From: Arbacia lixula
Lineage: Eukaryota; Echinodermata; Echinoidea; Arbacioida; Arbaciidae
Assembly: GCA_963669155.1 (NCBI GenBank)
Contig: OZ022589.1
Coordinates: 5,597,723-5,661,722, forward strand
DNA length: 64,000 nt
Direction: 5' to 3'
How positions within the stretch are numbered: the stretch's first letter is position 1; every line of letters starts with the position of its first letter. A program made the position numbers and the translations under genes. The notes under the pieces were generated by a model. The model saw nothing but the letters and a program-made list of their open reading frames with translations. It was not told the origin of the DNA and did not search any database. Of this stretch, positions 47,901 through 54,568 are shown piece after piece.

Positions 47901-50900
47901 TCACACAGCTACACCAGGACAGACACGGGCCAGACATTTGTGGAGAAGTACAAGGGGTCAGAGGTCGCAACGGTGGACAATGTCAAGGTCACAGGCAATG
48001 ACCTTGGGAACCAGCCATGTCAGATAGCCTTCATCCAGCTCAGGATAGAGGTACGATCAAATGTGATTAATGTTTGATTATCAGCGAAATAAAAAATTAT
48101 GGTTAAAATTATCAATTTTACATTATATTAAAAATTGTGTGAAATTGTACAGCTCATGACCACAAAATCACTATGAACTTAAATTTTAGTTAATTGCAGT
48201 ATATTTAAGTCTCATTTATTTTTCTTTCTAAATTTCTAGTTATATATTTTAACAACAGGATCAATTGTCTGATACAGAACATTTTCCAGTTACTTCATAC
48301 ACTGTTGTTATTGATATTATGAAGAGCTTGCTTCTTTAAAGTGCTAAAATCCCTATTTCTTAAAAATTGAGTCATTACTGTACCATCACAGTAAGCATCA
48401 TGAAAGCTCTTGATGGAGTAAGAATTTAAGACAAATTAAATGAACAAGACCAACTATTGTCACATTTTAAGCGGTTTCCCATAGGCACCTGTACAAAGTC
48501 AGATTAAGCGACTCAGTTTTCTCTTTAACCCTCACCCTGCTATAGAGCCGCATGTGCGCTATTGTTATGGTGCTTTATACACGCTAACGAGCTATCGATC
48601 GGCCGCTTCGTACACGCGAGGGAGCCACTGCTATGCTGCAATGTGTGTGCAAGCTCGCATTCGTAATAGCAGAATCAATGATTGGCATGCGCCATTGTTT
48701 ATTGCTTTGCGTGCACCAGATAATCGGTCACTCGTCTTTCTCTTCACCTATCAGATTGCCTTTCCTCAAGTAATTTAGAGTTTTATGTTTGATATCATAT
48801 CATCAATATGCCACCCCCTCACAAAAAACGGAGTTGCTTCATCGACCCTGATCTTGTGCAACTTAACACTATTATTAGTTTATAATAGATGAACAAAGTA
48901 AGTTTACCATACAATTATGGTATCATAATAAAGCTGATAACATTTTCCACATCTTTTATGTACCAATTTTTCTGTAAAAGTGTATAGGTTTCAAAATATA
49001 GTAGTTCAAAAATGCCAACACAGAAATTACAGCGATCTGAAAAGGCCTCAAAATAAACTTGGCACAGAGTGGATTTGGAGTGGGCACAACGGGGATTAGC
49101 GGCGTGACACTGGGCTCATTGGGGCAGGTTATGGGTTGAGTTGTCACAGTAGATTTAGCGCCTTATGGAAAAATACTCTTCATTTGTATACCTTGACAGC
49201 GGAACCCGATCATCGGCGACAAGTTCTCCAGCCGCCACGGACAGAAGGGGATCTGCAGCCAGCGATGGCCCACCGAGGACATGCCTTTCACTGAGAGCGG
49301 GATGACACCAGACATCATCTTCAACCCCCATGGCTTTCCCTCCCGTATGACCATAGGTGAGGTCAAAGGTCGGAGGTCAGTCATTGAGACTTTCAGATTT
49401 GGCTGTTGCCCTTCCGCTTACGGAAGTCAGTTACCAGTTCTACATGTAATATTGCAAAGGGAAGATTGTGTACAGTATATTCTTCCATTTTCTGTAGTGT
49501 TTCAACAATTTTATTTGTTTAAAGGGCTATCGTACTTTGTGTGCCATATGTGCCTTGTATGTGTAATACACACAAATCTCATAGAGCAGAAGTAAGCTTG
49601 AGCCACAAAGGCTTAATGGAGAATAGAACAGCCACATCTTAGTAGAATTATTGCGTATGAGATGACATGAATGTACCTTTTACTGGCCCAAAGAGAATAT
49701 CTGCCCAAATGCTCGCTTTATGGCTGGGCTCCGTCCTTTCTTTGTGATACAGTACGGAGCTAGGAACATGTCCTAACTCAACGTGTGGTTGGTATCAATC
49801 TCATAACAGGGCCCTGTTCCATAAAACTTACTGGTTACTGCCATCGATGGCAAATACCACAGTAACATTGCTCAACTGCCAATCAAATTAAAAGGTTGCC
49901 ATTGATGGCAAAGTTACCACATTGGGAAGTTTGTGCAACAGGGCCCATATTTGACGTGCTTATTTCTCCCTCTCAGTACCAGCCATTATAGTCTGATGTT
50001 AGTAATTACAGTTTATGGCCTATTGGACTGAGAGGGGTATGCCTCAATGGTAAACAAAGTGTTGCTTCTTTGCAGTCTTGGTCTCCAAACTTGAGGACTT
50101 TACACCAACACTGCTATTCACTAATCCATATTGATGACCCCCTAACTAGTGTTGTGTTGGGATCATGAGTGGTGAATATAGTCCAGCAGGAATGGAGTAT
50201 CAAGTTGCATCACTCAATATAATGAGACAGAAAAGGAGAGTCGTTCATGTATGTAAAGTTCCTCAGACTTTATTATGTAGCTCTGTGCTGGTGAATACAT
50301 AATACAGCACCAATCATACAATATCAGATAATCGAGAGCAGGAGCAATAACTATATATTGAAGACAAGATTGCGTCAGAGAGCAGCAGCTAAAAGACCCC
50401 GGGTCTACTGAGTTGTTTCCTTTTTACACCCCAGCGACTTTCCCTTTGTGACCTTAAAAAGGTGACTGATGATAAACAGAGAGACTCTTAATGTCCTCTC
50501 CAAAGAGGGGGGTCTGTTATCATGACCTTGGTGGGGCTTGCCCAAAAGAGAGGGGGTCTGTTTAATGACCTCGTGGGCTTGACAGATTGATAACTTTGTT
50601 TTGGCATAAATGTGCTGAATGGGTGAGGAGTCCTAACTTTATTTTGGCATAAATGTGCTGAATGGGTAATATCCACATAACACTAGTGATAAACCTCTCT
50701 AATTTCTAACAGTGACTGCTCTAGTTGACAAAATAAGCAATGATGATTATCCCCATCTGTTTAGGGATGATGATCGAGAGCATGGCTGGAAAGTCTGCCT
50801 CATTGCACGGTCTGTGCCACGACGCCACCCCCTTCACCTTCTCGGAGGACCAGCCAGCGGTAGACTACTTTGGCAAGCTCCTCACTGCAGGTTTGCACTG

Positions 50901-53837
50901 GTCCTTTCATCTCTACCCTCGCCCTTCCCCTGACCACCTCACTCTCCAATCAAACTTTGCATCTTTGAGAAAAAAAATTAGGGTAGGGACTAATTTCCAA
51001 GCCTCACATCATGAAATGAATATGTGATTTATGCTTGACATTTTGGGGGTTACGTTGCTCCGAGTGATGTACACACCTTTCGTTTTGCTAGTGTGATGTT
51101 AAGTGTCATCAAGTCACTCTCATCTTCTGGTGACCCCATGGTCAAACTTTCTCCATGCTGTTCTATCCTGTGCAAGCATGCTCAGTTTGCTCAAAGATTT
51201 TCCACTTTCTTTAGTAATTCCTTCCAACTATCTATTTCTATGTCTTCCTCTTCTTGTTCTTCTGCCTTGTACTTTCTCAGCATGATGTCCTGCTCCATAC
51301 TTTTTGATCTGATAATGTGTCCAAAGTAGCTTTAATTGTAGCTTAGTAGTGTACCCTGCTTAAACAAGAAAATATCCAGGCCATTAAGTTTCTCCCTTGA
51401 ATTTACAAAGCAGAATTCTTGTGCTAGTGATAAGAGTTTCGTTAACACAAATAATTTGTTATATCATACCTCCTCGACTAGTCGAACTAGGATTGACCAA
51501 GAGCTTTAAATGTTGTATTTGTCAGATATGAACATGAAGGACATTTTAGTGAAAGGGCTTTCTGGGGTAATTCAATTTACAAAGAAAATTTGCGCATACA
51601 CCCAGTAGTAAGGATAGCGTGCTCCATCCTGTAAATGAACAAAAAACAAGTCAGACAAAAATCTTGGAACCAGACGGGATTTGAACCTGCAGTCTACTGC
51701 TTACCGGGCAGTGACTTAACCACGCAAGCTATTTCTAGTTCACTGTGAACTAGAAATAGTGAAATAGTGAACTAGAAATAGCTTGCGTGGTTAAGTCGCT
51801 ACCCGGTAAGCAGTAGACTGCAGGTTTAAATCCCGTCTGGTTCCAAGATTTTTGTCGGACTTGTTTTTTGTTCATTTACAGGGTGGAGCATGCTATCTTT
51901 ACTACTGGGTGTATGCGTAAAATTTCTTTGTAAAATGAAGGACATTGTTTTGGATAAAAATCATAAAATAATATGTGTCAGTACTCTACACCATTTGTAA
52001 TGCTATGATCTATCTACTCATAACCACAACAACATACATTTAGATAAGCTATTTCTGTCCATTCTACACAGGTGGTTACAATTACTACGGCACTGAGAGG
52101 ATGTATAGTGGGACGTCTGGAGTAGAGCTGGAGGCAAACATCTTCATTGGCGTGGTCTACTACCAGAGGCTGAGGCATATGGTGTCAGATAAATTCCAGG
52201 TAAAAGAAAGAAGCATTTACACAATATATTTTCCATGGCTTAGGTACGATTCGGAATGAGATTCTCAAGATAATTTGGAAAGGTTTGGGAGATTTCATAC
52301 ATTTAAACATGTCTATTGTAAATGTTTTATAGTTTTTCAAACAAGTTATATCACCTTTCATTTTACTGCTCACTTTTTCCTGTTCTGTATGTGCTCCTTG
52401 TCCCTCTGCATATTTCTTTCCCTTGTTTTCTCTCTCTCTCTTCCTTCATCTCAAACTCATTATTTGTTTCCTTATTCCCACCTCCTTTCCATGGCCCTTT
52501 TTCTCATCCACTTCCTTACCCCCCCCCCCCCCACACACACACACACACACTCACTCACACACACATACCCACTACACAACTTTTCCCTCTTCCTTTTATT
52601 GGACTCTGATCTCTCTGATCTGCTCTCTTTTTGTCACCTTCTCCCTTCCTTGCTTGATCTCTCACACCCTCCCCTTGCTTTCCTTCTCTCATTTCCTTAT
52701 TTCCCTCCCCCCCCCCCATTGTTTCCTTATCTTCCTCCTCCTTCTCTCCCCATCCCCTCTTCCCTTTCCTTCCTGCTCTGCTCTCCCACTTCCATCTCCT
52801 CTCTGCCTCCCCTTTTTCTTCCTCCTTTCATCCCCCCCCCTTTCCTTCTGCCCTCCCTCCCCTTCCCCTCTGCCCTCCCTCCCCTTCCCCTCTGCCCTAT
52901 CCCCTCTGCTCCCCTCTCCCCTTCCATCTCTCTGCCATCCCCCTATGACCGTACCCCCAGGTGCGGTCCACTGGGCCAGTAGACATTCTGACCCACCAGC
53001 CGGTGAAGGGGCGTAAGAGGGCCGGTGGTATCCGGTTTGGCGAGATGGAACGGGACTCGCTCCTCGCCCACGGTACCTCCTTCCTCCTCCAAGACAGACT
53101 CCTCAACTGCTCCGACAAATGCCTAGTGAGTTTTGCCTCCTAGACAAACCATAATGCTCTCATTTTGTTCTTTTTCTGTATGATTATTTTTTGACTGCTT
53201 CACAACCCCCATCACTACGCTCTCCTTCTATTGCCATTTCAGCTTGTTAATATTTGGGCTAAAACCCCAAAACTAAAGCTACATGTATAAAAGGTCTTGT
53301 ATAAGCATTATAAGATTAGATAAAAGGCCATCTCTCCTCTTTTCGCTCGTTCCTTTCCTTTTTCCACCCCATAAACAGGTTTAGTTTTCTGCAACAGAAC
53401 CCCTGTTTTTCATACTCCTTAGGGATCTTGAGTTCTACTTTGGGAGCCCTGGGTGTATTGCCAGGTGCCTGCTGGTGACAAGCTCTACCTATTGTTGAAT
53501 GTAGCTAGATTTGAGCAAAAAGCATGATTATGATATCTTAGACAGTGCAGATAAGTCTGATGTATTTGTGAAGTATCTTGTCTCCATTTTTCTCCAGACG
53601 AGAATCTGCACCCAGTGCGGTACTCTGCTGGGCATCCAGCTAGAGAAGCTGGGTGTGCGGTCATCCAGCGGTAGGCTTGACCTCCAGGACCAGCTGTCCA
53701 GCGCCCAGAGGAAGTGGGTCTGCTCGACCTGTGAGTCATCGGAGGACATCCAGACCATCACGGTGCCCTACGTCTTCCAGTATCTGGTCGCTGAGCTCAG
53801 CGCCATGAACATCAAGACGACGATGGAAGTCAAATGA
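25210..53837 (+). CDS. POLR1B: RNA polymerase I second-largest subunit (RPA2/POLR1B), complete, 26 coding exons
   Basis: Twenty-six exons with consensus GT/AG borders join without a frame break into 1152 aa (the human protein is about 1135). The protein forms half of the Pol I active-site cleft and transcribes pre-rRNA in the nucleolus. Landmarks: N-terminal protrusion with [13 protein letters not shown] (exon 2); lobe with [20 protein letters not shown] (exon 5); fork region [17 protein letters not shown] and [11 protein letters not shown] (exons 13-14); [13 protein letters not shown] (exons 17-18); active-site [11 protein letters not shown] at 753-763 (exon 19); [12 protein letters not shown] at 887-898 (exon 22); [10 protein letters not shown] (exon 23); [13 protein letters not shown] (exon 25); C-terminal zinc site Cys1077, Cys1080, Cys1115, Cys1118 (exon 26). 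Pol I identity, rather than II or III, rests on the overall match, including the C-terminal [13 protein letters not shown]. Many exon edges are echoed by decayed tandem copies in the neighbouring introns. Confidence 0.97.
25589..25680. repeat. Short interstitial telomere-like tract
   Basis: Irregular run of TAGGGTTA, TTAGGTTTAGG and TTAGGGTTAGGGTC in POLR1B intron 1. Confidence 0.6.
25910..26044 (+). CDS. POLR1B: POLR1B exon 2
   Basis: Residues 35-79, [20 protein letters not shown] onward; acceptor TTTACAG, donor GTGAGT. Confidence 0.95.
27460..27534 (+). CDS. POLR1B: POLR1B exon 3
   Basis: Residues 80-104, [20 protein letters not shown] onward; acceptor ATCGCAG, donor GTGAGC. Confidence 0.94.
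28188..28307 (+). CDS. POLR1B: POLR1B exon 4
   Basis: Residues 105-144, [12 protein letters not shown] to LGQIPLMVK; acceptor TTATAAG, donor GTTAGT. Decayed partial copies follow at 28360-28437, 28641-28755 and 28785-28835. Confidence 0.93.
28360..28835 (+). repeat. Decayed tandem copies of POLR1B exon 4
   Basis: 28360-28437 carries AAGGTTACACTGGCAGAC, AGTGGGAACA and the CATACCCCTCGTGGTGAAG-GTTAGT border. 28641-28755 carries almost the full 3' half, with the donor changed to ATTAGT. 28785-28835 is a shorter copy. A family-B MITE separates the first two. Confidence 0.8.
29139..29279 (+). CDS. POLR1B: POLR1B exon 5
   Basis: Residues 145-191, [20 protein letters not shown] to MLVMPRRNF; acceptor CTCACAG, donor GTGAGT. 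Confidence 0.96.
29585..29758 (+). repeat. CT-rich microsatellite up to the POLR1B exon 6 acceptor
   Basis: About 170 bp of TCTCTC with C-runs, ending TTGTAG. Confidence 0.9.
29760..29858 (+). CDS. POLR1B: POLR1B exon 6
   Basis: Residues 192-224, [20 protein letters not shown] onward; preceded by about 170 bp of CT-rich tract ending TTGTAG; donor GTAAGT. Confidence 0.95.
30518..30613 (+). CDS. POLR1B: POLR1B exon 7
   Basis: Residues 225-256, [20 protein letters not shown] to LLVVLR; acceptor TTCACAG, donor GTAGGT. Confidence 0.95.
30980..32160 (+). mobile_element. Element with internal 157-bp tandem array, copy 2
   Basis: Begins GTCTCGCCCACCGGAGGTG, then CCGTCCGTCGTCCGTCC repeats. About five array units follow (CAACCTAACTTGGG-type at 31327, 31484, 31641, 31798, 31955), and it ends CGCAAGTGGGCGAGAC. 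GTCTCGCCCAC and GTGGGCGAGAC are terminal inverted repeats. It is inserted in an older repeat whose uninterrupted relatives lie near 37150-37320 and 61850-61960. No ORF. Confidence 0.85.
32505..32581 (+). CDS. POLR1B: POLR1B exon 8
   Basis: Residues 257-281 plus two bases, [20 protein letters not shown] then DTFLIG; acceptor TTTCAG, donor GTAAGA. Confidence 0.94.
32724..32974. mobile_element. MITE with GCAGGGTGGTC ends
   Basis: TGCAGGGTGGTC at the left and GACCACCCTGCA at the right; an inverted, degraded relative at about 42603-42845. Confidence 0.7.
33050..33730 (+). repeat. Decayed copies of the 5' edge of POLR1B exon 9 with a CTGTTCCCATTGCTA minisatellite
   Basis: CCCCTCAGCTATGTGACGG then AATACTGCGGCAGGGCCCAT (33488-33530) and CTTCAGCTGTGTTACTGG (33282-33300) mimic the real acceptor and exon start at 33729-33760. 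33050-33090 is a weaker third. TGTTCCCATTGCTA recurs at least five times between 33460 and 33715. Confidence 0.8.
33735..33935 (+). CDS. POLR1B: POLR1B exon 9
   Basis: Residues 282-349 (both ends split), [20 protein letters not shown] to NLDKYNMLT; acceptor CCCTCAG, donor GTAAGT. Both edges are duplicated outside the exon. Confidence 0.95.
33915..34600 (+). repeat. POLR1B: 102-bp tandem array that begins inside POLR1B exon 9
   Basis: AAGTACAATATGCTGAC occurs at 33919 (the exon itself), 34021, 34123, 34224, 34326, 34428 and, with one change, 34556. All except the copy at 34021 (GT changed to AT) keep the GTAAGT donor. A further fragment sits near 34957-35005. Confidence 0.92.
35121..35333. 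mobile_element. MITE family C (copy 3)
   Basis: TACTGTATACGCCATATATT at the left; ATATATGGCGAGTATATAAT at the right; contains GTACTAGTACTAGTAGTAC. In POLR1B intron 9. Confidence 0.75.
35410..35527 (+). CDS. POLR1B: POLR1B exon 10
   Basis: Residues 349-388, [20 protein letters not shown] to LYLMVLK; acceptor GGACAG, donor GTGAGG. The last 13 bases plus GT recur at 35563-35577. Confidence 0.95.
36404..36580. mobile_element. Foldback element with TTCGTAAGTTACGAACGACT arms
   Basis: Near-complete hairpin from GTGTTTCACCAAGATG to its complement; related to the interrupted copy at 101-369. Confidence 0.8.
36733..36817 (+). CDS. POLR1B: POLR1B exon 11
   Basis: Residues 389-416 plus one base, [20 protein letters not shown] onward; acceptor GCTGTAG, donor GTATGG. 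Confidence 0.94.
37580..37690 (+). mobile_element. Fragment of the SINE/foldback family of 51546-51934
   Basis: CATTTTACAGGATGGAGCAT and TACTGGGTGTATGCG, then a tail ATTACCTCAGGTAGCCCC. It shows the 3' tail in one orientation only. Confidence 0.65.
37838..37947 (+). CDS. POLR1B: POLR1B exon 12
   Basis: Residues 417-453, [20 protein letters not shown] to [10 protein letters not shown]; acceptor GTCCAG, donor GTGAGA. Confidence 0.94.
38777..38912 (+). CDS. POLR1B: POLR1B exon 13
   Basis: Residues 454-498 plus one base; [20 protein letters not shown] is the conserved fork segment; acceptor GACAG, donor GTAAGT. Confidence 0.96.
39137..39210 (+). CDS. POLR1B: POLR1B exon 14
   Basis: Residues 499-523, [20 protein letters not shown] then ALCE; acceptor TTCCAG, donor GTATGC. 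Confidence 0.96.
39545..39770 (+). repeat. 129-bp tandem duplication
   Basis: AATAATACTGGAT to TTTGCCTGGTTTGAAAA repeated with an offset of 129 bp, in POLR1B intron 14. Confidence 0.7.
40228..40434 (+). CDS. POLR1B: POLR1B exon 15
   Basis: Residues 524-592, [20 protein letters not shown], then [20 protein letters not shown]; acceptor GTTCAG, donor GTAAGT. Markedly more GC-rich than its introns. Confidence 0.95.
41182..41379 (+). CDS. POLR1B: POLR1B exon 16
   Basis: Residues 593-658, [51 protein letters not shown]; acceptor CCTCTAG, donor GTAACT. Confidence 0.96.
41425..41850. repeat. Region of repeated TAGTACGGGGCTAAG motifs
   Basis: An inverted pair (CCCCGTACTATAGGTGGGG with CCCCACCTATAGTAC) followed by several TACGGGGCTAAG copies; looks like the subterminal part of a DNA transposon. 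A CA microsatellite follows at 41885-41926. Confidence 0.5.
42100..42204 (+). CDS. POLR1B: POLR1B exon 17
   Basis: Residues 659-693, [20 protein letters not shown], then [11 protein letters not shown]; acceptor GTCACAG, donor GTAAGA. Confidence 0.96.
42916..43092 (+). CDS. POLR1B: POLR1B exon 18
   Basis: Residues 694-752, [36 protein letters not shown] and [12 protein letters not shown]; acceptor TTCTAG, donor GTGAGT. A decayed copy of its 3' end lies at about 43163-43232. Confidence 0.97.
43163..43232 (+). repeat. Decayed copy of the 3' edge of POLR1B exon 18
   Basis: TTCGAGTTTGGCAAGTTCCC, GGACTAATAC and ACACAGTGAGCAAGTA mirror the exon's last 60 bp and its donor at 43033-43098. Confidence 0.7.
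43500..43866 (+). repeat. Three tandem copies of the 5' edge of POLR1B exon 19
   Basis: The TATGACATGGAAGATGCGAT segment recurs from 43531, 43641 and 43756 before the real exon at 43867 (spacing 110, 115, 111). Each is preceded by a CATCTGACAT-type unit. The first copy still encodes [11 protein letters not shown]. Confidence 0.9.
43867..44014 (+). CDS. POLR1B: POLR1B exon 19 (active-site motif)
   Basis: Residues 753-801 plus one base. [20 protein letters not shown] is the catalytic-domain signature of all second-largest RNA polymerase subunits. Acceptor ATGATAG, donor GTGAGG. Three partial copies of its 5' end precede it from 43531. Confidence 0.97.
44064..44224. mobile_element. MITE family E (copy 1)
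   Basis: CTGTTGCATAAAATTTACC at the left and TTTTATGCAACAGGGCCC at the right, with internal CATCAATGGTAAC repeats. Second copy at 49808-49947. Confidence 0.75.
44866..45540 (-). pseudogene. Degenerate retroelement gag-like fragment (possibly DIRS-type)
   Basis: On the minus strand an almost open frame (one stop) gives [20 protein letters not shown] and later [14 protein letters not shown], then [17 protein letters not shown]. The arrangement resembles the gag-like ORF1 of DIRS-type retrotransposons. This is recalled family resemblance without alignment, so the type is tentative. Confidence 0.4.
46872..46968 (+). CDS. POLR1B: POLR1B exon 20
   Basis: Residues 802-833 plus two bases, [20 protein letters not shown] to GDPYYA; acceptor GTCAG, donor GTAAGT. 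Copies of its 3' edge at 47068 and 47174. Confidence 0.94.
47037..47230 (+). repeat. Two decayed tandem copies of the 3' edge of POLR1B exon 20
   Basis: TACTATGCATAGGTTTGTCA at 47068 and TACTATGTGTAGGTTTGTCA at 47174 echo the exon end and donor at 46961-46978; period about 107 bp. Confidence 0.85.
47337..47502 (+). repeat. 83-bp direct tandem duplication
   Basis: AACTTTTTTCGTAACC at 47337 and 47420, followed by essentially identical sequence; appears recent. Confidence 0.85.
47909..48050 (+). CDS. POLR1B: POLR1B exon 21
   Basis: Residues 834-881, [20 protein letters not shown] to AFIQLRIE; acceptor CACACAG, donor GTACGA. Confidence 0.95.
49200..49356 (+). CDS. POLR1B: POLR1B exon 22
   Basis: Residues 882-933 plus one base. 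[12 protein letters not shown] (887-898) and [20 protein letters not shown] are highly conserved Pol signatures; acceptor TTGACAG, donor GTGAGG. Confidence 0.97.
49808..49947. mobile_element. MITE family E (copy 2)
   Basis: GGCCCTGTTCCATAAAACTT at the left and GTGCAACAGGGCCC at the right; interior GCCATCGATGGCAA. Confidence 0.7.
50765..50890 (+). CDS. POLR1B: POLR1B exon 23
   Basis: Residues 934-975 plus one base, [20 protein letters not shown] to KLLTA; acceptor TGTTTAG, weak donor GTTTGC. Confidence 0.94.
51095..51335 (-). pseudogene. LINE reverse-transcriptase 3' tail remnant
   Basis: The minus strand reads [20 protein letters not shown], then (frameshifted) [15 protein letters not shown], the typical end of many LINE ORF2 proteins. 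Degenerate; it lies in a POLR1B intron. Confidence 0.6.
51534..51946. mobile_element. Inverted dimer of a tRNA-Thr-like SINE with 12-bp target duplication
   Basis: ATGAAGGACATT lies at 51534-51545 and 51935-51946. Between them, two arms of about 180-200 bp are near-perfect complements. Each arm has a tRNA-like head: A-box-like TAGCTTGCGTGG, an anticodon arm CTGCCCGGTAAGCAG with loop anticodon GGT (Thr), and B-box GGTTCAAATCC. A tail follows, running through GTTCATTTACAGG and TACTGGGTGTATGCG. Confidence 0.8.
52072..52199 (+). CDS. POLR1B: POLR1B exon 24
   Basis: Residues 976-1018, [20 protein letters not shown], then [19 protein letters not shown]; acceptor CTACACAG, donor GTAAAA. Confidence 0.96.
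52419..52960 (+). repeat. Pyrimidine-rich tract of about 540 bp before POLR1B exon 25
   Basis: Almost unbroken C/T with a CA microsatellite (52531-52564). The long open frames through it are compositional. Confidence 0.85.
52961..53125 (+). CDS. POLR1B: POLR1B exon 25
   Basis: Residues 1019-1073, [20 protein letters not shown], then [20 protein letters not shown]; acceptor CCCCCAG after a pyrimidine-rich stretch of about 540 bp; donor GTGAGT. Confidence 0.96.
53598..53837 (+). CDS. POLR1B: POLR1B exon 26 (C-terminal zinc site, stop)
   Basis: Residues 1074-1152. CTQCG and CSTC supply the four zinc-binding cysteines; [20 protein letters not shown] leads to MEVK and TGA at 53835-53837; acceptor CTCCAG. 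Confidence 0.96.
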   Translation, partial: TRICTQCGTLLGIQLEKLGVRSSSGRLDLQDQLSSAQRKWVCSTCESSEDIQTITVPYVFQYLVAELSAMNIKTTMEVK

Positions 53838-53860
53838 GAGGTCTGATCTTGGACTTCATT

Positions 53861-54352
53861 TACATGAAGTTGGTCGCCACGCTCAGTAACTTGAACATTA
53901 AGGCAACGATGGAAGTCAAATAGATAAACTGGACCCAGACGTTTTCTTGGATCTTTCTTTATCATGGCACCCGATCGCCGATCCCAACACTCAGAATGTA
54001 TAGACAACAATGGTCTGAATGGACTGAAGCAAGACTTATTTCTGGCTCTGTTTGATAAAGCATTGTGTGCGTTATCATCCAGTACCCTTTTTGGGAAGAA
54101 AGTCAAAGGAATGAACTAAACTTGTACTCCATTGTATTTCTGAGATTTGTTTGATAAAACATGGTGCCGTATGCATTCCAGTTCCTAGTAGCCCGTCTCA
54201 AAGACAATGCTTGAGGTCAAACGAGAGAAGTGAAGCGAGACAGTTCCTTAGATCTATTTGACCAAGCATAGTGTCGTATATGTATGTCTTTTAATATTTG
54301 GTCACCAAGCTCTTTGTCATGGACGTCGACACAACACTTGAAACCAAATGAT
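53861..54352 (+). repeat. Decayed copies of the POLR1B C-terminal coding end in the 3'UTR
   Basis: 53867-53922 repeats AAGTTGGTCGCCACGCTCAG and ACGATGGAAGTCAAATAG, against the exon's CTGGTCGCTGAGCTCAG and ACGATGGAAGTCAAATGA. Weaker copies at 54164-54230 (CATTCCAGTTCCTAGTAGCC) and 54282-54352. Confidence 0.85.
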
Positions 54353-54365
54353 AGACCCAAATATA

Positions 54366-54568
54366 TACTGTATTATATACGGTATTATTTTCATAAATTT
54401 TGCGAGTTGGGTGCTATTCCCAAGTTTAACAACACCCAAAAAATATTAACTTGATCCCGACATGAATACGATGTGCACACGCACGTACTACCATTACTCT
54501 GTACAATTGTTGCAAAGTCCCGATTCGCAAAAAATTAGACTCACTAAATATACGGCGTATAGAGTACT
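54366..54568. mobile_element. MITE family C (copy 4)
   Basis: TACTGTATTATATACGG at the left and TACGGCGTATAGAGTAC at the right; in the POLR1B 3' region. Confidence 0.65.

Noticed and set aside
51660..51850. A functional tRNA-Thr gene
   Set aside because: The tRNA-like head has C at position 33, mismatches in the T-stem and a SINE tail; it occurs as an inverted pair, so it is tRNA-derived, not a tRNA gene.
52275..53016. Long open frames (235 and 197 codons) on the + strand
   Set aside because: They run through the pyrimidine-rich tract before POLR1B exon 25; the product would be a low-complexity Pro/Leu/Ser string and the frames overlap a real exon in another phase.
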